Assembly: GCF_029218125.1 (NCBI RefSeq)
Contig: NZ_JARFXX010000009.1
Location: 24,484-88,483 of the forward strand
Length of the DNA stretch: 64,000 bases
Direction: 5' to 3'
DNA from: Oscillibacter faecalis_A
GTDB taxonomy: Bacteria; Bacillota; Clostridia; Oscillospirales; Oscillospiraceae
A program made the translations under genes and the position numbers. How positions within the stretch are numbered: the stretch's first letter is position 1; every line of letters starts with the position of its first letter. Of this stretch, positions 60,095 to 64,000 are shown piece after piece. The notes under the pieces were generated by a model. It was not told the DNA's origin. It saw only the letters and a program-made list of their open reading frames with translations, and did no database searches.

Positions 60095-61510
60095 TCAGAA
60101 AGGACCGAAGCCCACCAACTGTGCGCCGGCCACAAAGATAACAGCCAGAATGCTCAGCACGGCAAACAGGGGCACGGCGATTTTCAGGTACTTGTCATAG
60201 CGCAGGTTGGCCATGGCAAGATAGGCGAACACGGTGGAGGAGGTGGGCCAGATCAGGTTGGAGAGGCCATCGCCGAACTGGAAGGCGGAAACGGCGGTCT
60301 GCCGGGTGACGCCCAGCACATCGGCCAGCGGGGCCATGATAGGCATGGAGACCATGGCCTGACCGGAGCCGGAGTTGACGAAGAAATTCAAAACGGTCTG
60401 GAAAATCAGCATTCCGATGGCGGAGAGCATGGGGGGCAGATGCTGCAGGGGCAGGGACATGGCGTAGACCACTGTGTCGCAGATAGCGCCCTCGGTGAAG
60501 ATAACGTAAATGGCCCGGGCCAGCGCAATGCACATGGCGCCGAAGTAGAGGTCGGAGCCGTACTTGATGAACAGCTGGCAGATCTCCGTCTCATTAAAGC
60601 CACCCGCGATACCGGCGAAAATACCGGAAATGATGAAAATGGCGGTGTACTGGTTGAAGGAATAATCGTAAATAGCGGCGCCTAAAATCAGCCAGACCAC
60701 TGTGGCAAGGAAGCCCAGCAGCAAAATCCAGTCCCGCCCGGTGAGCTTGACGCTGTTGTATTTGGCGCTGAGCTCATCCTTTCCGGCGGCCTCGGCGTTG
60801 AAATCGCCCAGAGCGCAGGAGGGGTCCTTCTTGACTTTGGCGGCATAAATGAACACGAAGGCCATGGAGATAGCGCACATCACCACCCAGCAGATGGTGC
60901 GGGGCAGCATACCGGAGAAGGAGGGCAGCTCCGCCACGGACTGCGCCACATATACGGTGTACGGATTCAGCGGGCCGGTGGCAAAGCCGGTGAACGTGGG
61001 GAACAGGACCATAATAACGCCGGTCATGGTGTCATAGCCCAGCGCGGAGGCAAGGCCGATGGTCATGGGGACGAAGGCCAGCTCCGGCGTGATGTTGCCG
61101 GTGAAGCCGCCCAGCACGGCGAAGAAGATCATCAAAACGATCATGACCGCTTTTTCGCCCTTATCGCCAAGGACCTTCATGGCCTTGAAGATGGCCTTGT
61201 TGAAGATGTCGGTCTCCATATAGACACCGATACCGGCCACGAAGATGAAGACGCCCGCGATGATGGCAGCGGAGTCCACAAAGCCCTGACCAATGGCAGT
61301 GAACCAGCCGAAGATGTCAACGGGCTGCTGCTCGATGAAGTGGAATGTGCCGGGGACAACGCCGCTGCGGCCATTGATGTCAACGCGGTCAAAGGCACCG
61401 GCGGGGACGATATAGGTCATGATACCGGCGATGCAGATCATCAAAACCAGCAGGGTATAGACGTGAATCATCCTGAACTTTTTCTTTTGGGTTCCCAGGG
61501 TATTGCTCAT
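60095..61510 (-). CDS. YfcC/DcuC-family ion transporter
   Basis: A 471-residue protein with 11-13 membrane segments of the YfcC family (C4-dicarboxylate anaerobic carrier superfamily). Marks: HVYTLLVLMICIAGIMTYIV then PAGAF in the first helix, GNITPELAFVPMTIGLASAL, and near the C-terminus NSGSGQAMVSMPIMAPLADV and GDGLSNLIWPTSS. Relatives are thought to carry amino acids or peptides. It follows an M20 amidohydrolase gene by 41 bases, as transporter-hydrolase pairs such as AbgT-AbgB do. ATG follows AAAGGAGAG. Confidence 0.85.
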   Translation of the reverse strand: MSNTLGTQKKKFRMIHVYTLLVLMICIAGIMTYIVPAGAFDRVDINGRSGVVPGTFHFIEQQPVDIFGWFTAIGQGFVDSAAIIAGVFIFVAGIGVYMETDIFNKAIFKAMKVLGDKGEKAVMIVLMIFFAVLGGFTGNITPELAFVPMTIGLASALGYDTMTGVIMVLFPTFTGFATGPLNPYTVYVAQSVAELPSFSGMLPRTICWVVMCAISMAFVFIYAAKVKKDPSCALGDFNAEAAGKDELSAKYNSVKLTGRDWILLLGFLATVVWLILGAAIYDYSFNQYTAIFIISGIFAGIAGGFNETEICQLFIKYGSDLYFGAMCIALARAIYVIFTEGAICDTVVYAMSLPLQHLPPMLSAIGMLIFQTVLNFFVNSGSGQAMVSMPIMAPLADVLGVTRQTAVSAFQFGDGLSNLIWPTSSTVFAYLAMANLRYDKYLKIAVPLFAVLSILAVIFVAGAQLVGFGPF

Positions 61511-61551
61511 GTTTTTCTCTCCTTTTTGTTTCGGGGGTATGAATCGACTGC

Positions 61552-62739
61552 TCAGGCAAGGCCCGTATGCAGAAAATTCCAGATGGCGGAGGCGTACAGT
61601 GCGGCGGCAACGGGGAGCGCCTGTTCATCCGGGGTAAAGAGATCACTGTGGAGCGGCGCGGCAGGCGTATCGCCTGCGGCAACGCCGATTTGGATGAAGC
61701 TGCCGGTGGCGGCATCTGCAAAATAGCCGAAATCCTCCGTTCCCATAGTGGGCTGGGCGATGAGGCGGACATGGTCCGCGCCCAGCATCCGCTCCGCAGT
61801 GGCGCGAATCAGGTCAGTGGGGGCATCGCGGTTGACAACACCGGGATAGCTGGTTTCCACCGTGACCTCGGCGGAAATCCCCATAGCGGCGGCAATGCCG
61901 GAAACCAGCGTCTTAAATTCCTTTGTTGTGCGGCGGCGGGCCTCCGGTCCCAGTGTACGGATAATGCCGGTAAGGGTGGCGGTACCGGGAATAATATTTC
62001 CGGCAGTTCCGGCGTGAATGCTGCCGAAGGTGACCACGGCGGCGTCCGTCGGGGCCGTGCGGCGGCTGACCAGCGTTTGCGCGGCAGAGATGATCTGCGC
62101 CGCACAGACGATGGGGTCATGCCCGGCATCCGGCTGTGCGCCGTGGGTAGATGCGCCGGTGAGCGTGATATGAAAAGGATTGGAGGCGGCGTAGGCGCTG
62201 CCGTAGCGGATGCCGACCGTTCCCACCGGCAGCTCCGGGTTTACGTGGCCGCCGAATACAACGTCAACGTGGGGATCCTCCATGCACCCGGCTTGAATCA
62301 TGCGTTCCGCGCCGCCGGTGCCCTCCTCGTTGGGCTGGAAGAACAGCTTCACACTGCCGGGCAGCGCGTCCCGGTGAGCGGCAAGCAGTCTCGCGGCGCC
62401 AAGGGCAGCAGTGATGTGCAGATCATGTCCGCAGGCGTGCATGACGCCGGAAATTTCCGAGGAAAAGGGGAGACCGGTGTGCTCGGTGATAGGCAGGGCG
62501 TCCATATCCGCCCGAAGTGCGGCCACCCGTCCTGGGAGCGCGCCCTGCAGAAGCCCGACAACTGCGGTTCCCACCGGCCGGGAAACCTCGATACCCATAG
62601 AGGTCAGCTCCTGCGCGATTCGTTCACTGGTCCATTTCTCGTGGTCCCCTAACTCAGGGTGGTGGTGGAAGCATCTCCGCATTTCCTGCAGATAGGGGAA
62701 AATTGAGGCCGCTTCCTTTAAAAAGTCCTGTTCGTTCAT
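61552..62739 (-). CDS. M20D-family amidohydrolase (HipO/AbgB-like)
   Basis: Metal-dependent N-acyl amino acid or aminoacyl hydrolase, 395 residues. Motifs: RADMDALPITEHTGLPFSS, the metal-binding VMHACGHDLHITAALGAA, FFQPNEEGTGGAERMIQAG with the catalytic Glu, and PTMGTEDFGYFA near the C-terminus. The dimerisation lid (about 190-300) is present. Position 16 bases after dapF raises the possibility of N-acetyl-diaminopimelate deacetylase, but the adjacent transporters fit uptake and hydrolysis of acylated amino acids equally well. ATG follows AGGAGATACTT. Confidence 0.88.
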   Translation of the reverse strand: MNEQDFLKEAASIFPYLQEMRRCFHHHPELGDHEKWTSERIAQELTSMGIEVSRPVGTAVVGLLQGALPGRVAALRADMDALPITEHTGLPFSSEISGVMHACGHDLHITAALGAARLLAAHRDALPGSVKLFFQPNEEGTGGAERMIQAGCMEDPHVDVVFGGHVNPELPVGTVGIRYGSAYAASNPFHITLTGASTHGAQPDAGHDPIVCAAQIISAAQTLVSRRTAPTDAAVVTFGSIHAGTAGNIIPGTATLTGIIRTLGPEARRRTTKEFKTLVSGIAAAMGISAEVTVETSYPGVVNRDAPTDLIRATAERMLGADHVRLIAQPTMGTEDFGYFADAATGSFIQIGVAAGDTPAAPLHSDLFTPDEQALPVAAALYASAIWNFLHTGLA

Positions 62740-62755
62740 AAGTATCTCCTGCTCA

Positions 62756-63595
62756 TCACAGCTTTAGTTCTTCATCCGTGACCTCGCCCTTGCAGACGAT
62801 ATTGGTGGGGCCGGTGAGATACAGATTTTGAATGGTGCTGCCCACACGGTCCACATCCACAATGAGCTGTCCGCCGGTCATATTCACCTTGACCTGATGT
62901 CCGCTGACCTTACCCTGAAGCGTCAGGGCGGCAGCTACGCTGCCGGTCCCGGTACCGCAGGCGTAGGTAAAGTCCTCCACACCACGCTCAAAGGTGCGCT
63001 CGAAAATCTCGTCCTCACCGGTCAGCTCGCAGAAGTTGACATTGGCCCCTTTGGGAAAATCCTTGCAGTGGCGGATGGCGCGGCCTAACTCCCGAAGCTC
63101 GTTTTCATCGGCGTGGGCCAGATCGTGATAGGGAATAATGGCATGGGGGATACCGGGGTCTCCCAGTTCCATGTAGGAGCCGGTATAGCAGACGCCGTTG
63201 GCCTCAATGGGGATGTCCAGCCGGATATGGGCGGGATCATTGAGCCGGATTCGGTACAGGCGCTTGTCGATTCGCTGTCCGATGACCAGACCGGCGGTGG
63301 TCTCTACCCGCTGGACCTCGCCAGCGAGGCCGTTTTCGTAGCCGTAGCGGCAGATACAGCGGGCACCGTTGCCGCACATTTCACTGGTGCTTCCATCATT
63401 ATTGTAAAACCACATCCGATAATCGCCGCCCTGAACAGGCGTGTCAACGATCATCAAACCATCGGCGCCGATGGAGAACTGCCGGTGGCAAAGCGTACGG
63501 GCCAGCGTAGGAAAGATCTCGGGGGATAGATGCTCCTCCATATTATTGATGAGCAGAAAATCGTTCCCGGTGCCATTCATTTTCCAGAAGTACAA
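62756..63595 (-). CDS. dapF: Diaminopimelate epimerase
   Basis: Cofactor-free epimerase converting LL- to meso-diaminopimelate for peptidoglycan and lysine. About 279 residues, standard size. Both catalytic cysteines are visible: SEMCGNGARCICRYGYENG and FTYACGTGTGSVAAAL; KMNGTGNDFLLI is the N-terminal signature. A GTG at 63604 would give three more residues, but GAGGTGAT, a near-perfect ribosome site, overlaps it and is correctly spaced for the TTG at 63595, so that start is used. A TATAAT -10 lies at 63637-63632 on the minus strand without a good -35. First gene of the minus-strand operon. Confidence 0.94.
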   Translation of the reverse strand: MYFWKMNGTGNDFLLINNMEEHLSPEIFPTLARTLCHRQFSIGADGLMIVDTPVQGGDYRMWFYNNDGSTSEMCGNGARCICRYGYENGLAGEVQRVETTAGLVIGQRIDKRLYRIRLNDPAHIRLDIPIEANGVCYTGSYMELGDPGIPHAIIPYHDLAHADENELRELGRAIRHCKDFPKGANVNFCELTGEDEIFERTFERGVEDFTYACGTGTGSVAAALTLQGKVSGHQVKVNMTGGQLIVDVDRVGSTIQNLYLTGPTNIVCKGEVTDEELKL

Positions 63596-63739
63596 AGGTA
63601 TCACCTCACATACAATTTATATATGTGTTGTATTATAGTGGTGTAGCGGGCGGAAGAATACCGAATATCGTGCGAAAAACTATGCAAAAAGTGCGGTCAC
63701 GATAACGGAGAAAAATTTTTACAGGAATGAAAAAAATTC

Positions 63740-63768
63740 TTGACATTCTACGTCGGATTTGGTATTCT
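63740..63768 (+). promoter_or_regulatory. rrn-type promoter P1
   Basis: TTGACA (63740-63745) and TATTCT (63763-63768) with a 17-base spacer, in an AT-rich run, 101 bases upstream of a second consensus promoter. Confidence 0.75.
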
Positions 63769-63840
63769 TAATAAGCTGTTTAGCGGCGATGAAGAGAAGC
63801 GGGTCAAGAGATGGAGGGCGAAAACGCCTGAAAAAAGTTC

Positions 63841-63869
63841 TTGACAAGCAGAACTGAGCCTGATATAAT
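63841..63869 (+). promoter_or_regulatory. rrn-type promoter P2
   Basis: TTGACA (63841-63846) and TATAAT (63864-63869) with a 17-base spacer match the consensus perfectly. TGA just before the -10 adds an extended -10 contact. Confidence 0.9.
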
Positions 63870-63892
63870 AGCGACTGTTCCGCATGAGGGAC

Positions 63893-64000
63893 GTGCACCT
63901 TGTAAATTAAACAACGTGAGAAAAGAAAGCACCAGCGGAGCGAGCTTTTCACGAGGCTCGCGACGAAGTTGTGGGTGAATAGGCCGTAGTCAATTCGGTC
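63893..64000 (+). other. Probable rRNA operon leader with boxA-like sequence
   Basis: GTGCACCTTGTAAATTAAAC (63893-63912) resembles the boxA/leader motif that precedes 16S rRNA in Firmicutes (CTTTGAAAACTAAACA type). A GCGAGC/GCTCGC hairpin follows. No protein-coding start is visible to the window end, so a 16S rRNA gene is expected downstream. Confidence 0.6.

Overview
The window looks like chromosome of a spore-forming, GC-rich anaerobic Firmicute. The best guess is Oscillospiraceae (Flavonifractor/Oscillibacter/Lawsonibacter-like), inferred from gene content and base composition only. It carries sporulation genes (spoIVB, spo0A, spoIID, a cwlJ/gerQ pair, pdaA), strong AGGAGG ribosome sites, TTGACA/TATAAT promoters with 17-bp spacers, a T-box leader and anaerobic genes (hybrid-cluster protein, iron alcohol dehydrogenase). 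No prophage, insertion-sequence transposase or CRISPR array is visible.

Layout. 1-3.6 kb: end of a division/cell-wall cluster (murG end, murA, ftsQ, ftsZ). 3.8-4.9 kb: spoIVB. 5-17.3 kb: a nucleoside region with purine nucleoside phosphorylase, an MTA/SAH-type deaminase, an iron alcohol dehydrogenase, cytidine deaminase, two uridine-phosphorylase-like enzymes and a complete BMP-type nucleoside ABC transporter. It lies between spoIVB and spo0A, which are neighbours in many Firmicutes. 17.3-20.6 kb: spo0A, a TSCPD protein, cwlJ-gerQ and a nitroreductase. 20.7-21.2 kb: five tRNA genes on the minus strand (Gly, Arg, His, Gln, Lys in transcription order).

21.2-36 kb: glutamine amidotransferase-like hydrolase, gluQ, trkA-trkH potassium uptake, gdhA, a TIGR04255 protein, a SleB-like hydrolase, adenine deaminase, polA, rimI, a second GNAT and tsaD. 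36-46.2 kb: a membrane protein, spoIID behind a sigma-E-like promoter, a degenerate deacetylase-like protein, a two-component system with an HtrA protease, a split TauE/SafE permease, a DUF1540 protein, pdaA, an endonuclease and a DEDDh exonuclease. 46.2-51.3 kb: a TetR regulator with a MacAB-like efflux system behind a promoter overlapped by a 17-bp inverted repeat, then a second TetR.

51.3-64 kb: sodium:solute symporter, a 226-bp element with 49-bp imperfect terminal inverted repeats, hcp with a divergent DUF1275 gene, a beta-hydroxyacid dehydrogenase, an Asn T-box controlling asnB, and a minus-strand dapF/M20 amidohydrolase/two-transporter operon. The window ends in tandem consensus promoters and a leader that resembles an rRNA operon start, with 16S expected just beyond 64000.

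Functionally, the nucleoside region combines uptake, deamination and phosphorolysis, and adenine deaminase at 29-31 kb would feed the same hypoxanthine pool. Sporulation functions are scattered in small units. The points most worth a second look are the terminal-inverted-repeat element at 53 kb, the operator/promoter overlap at 46.2 kb, the 48-bp palindrome at 51.4 kb, the structured leader at 10.9 kb, the Spo0A acidic-pocket substitution and the phosphorylase-deaminase-alcohol dehydrogenase cassette.
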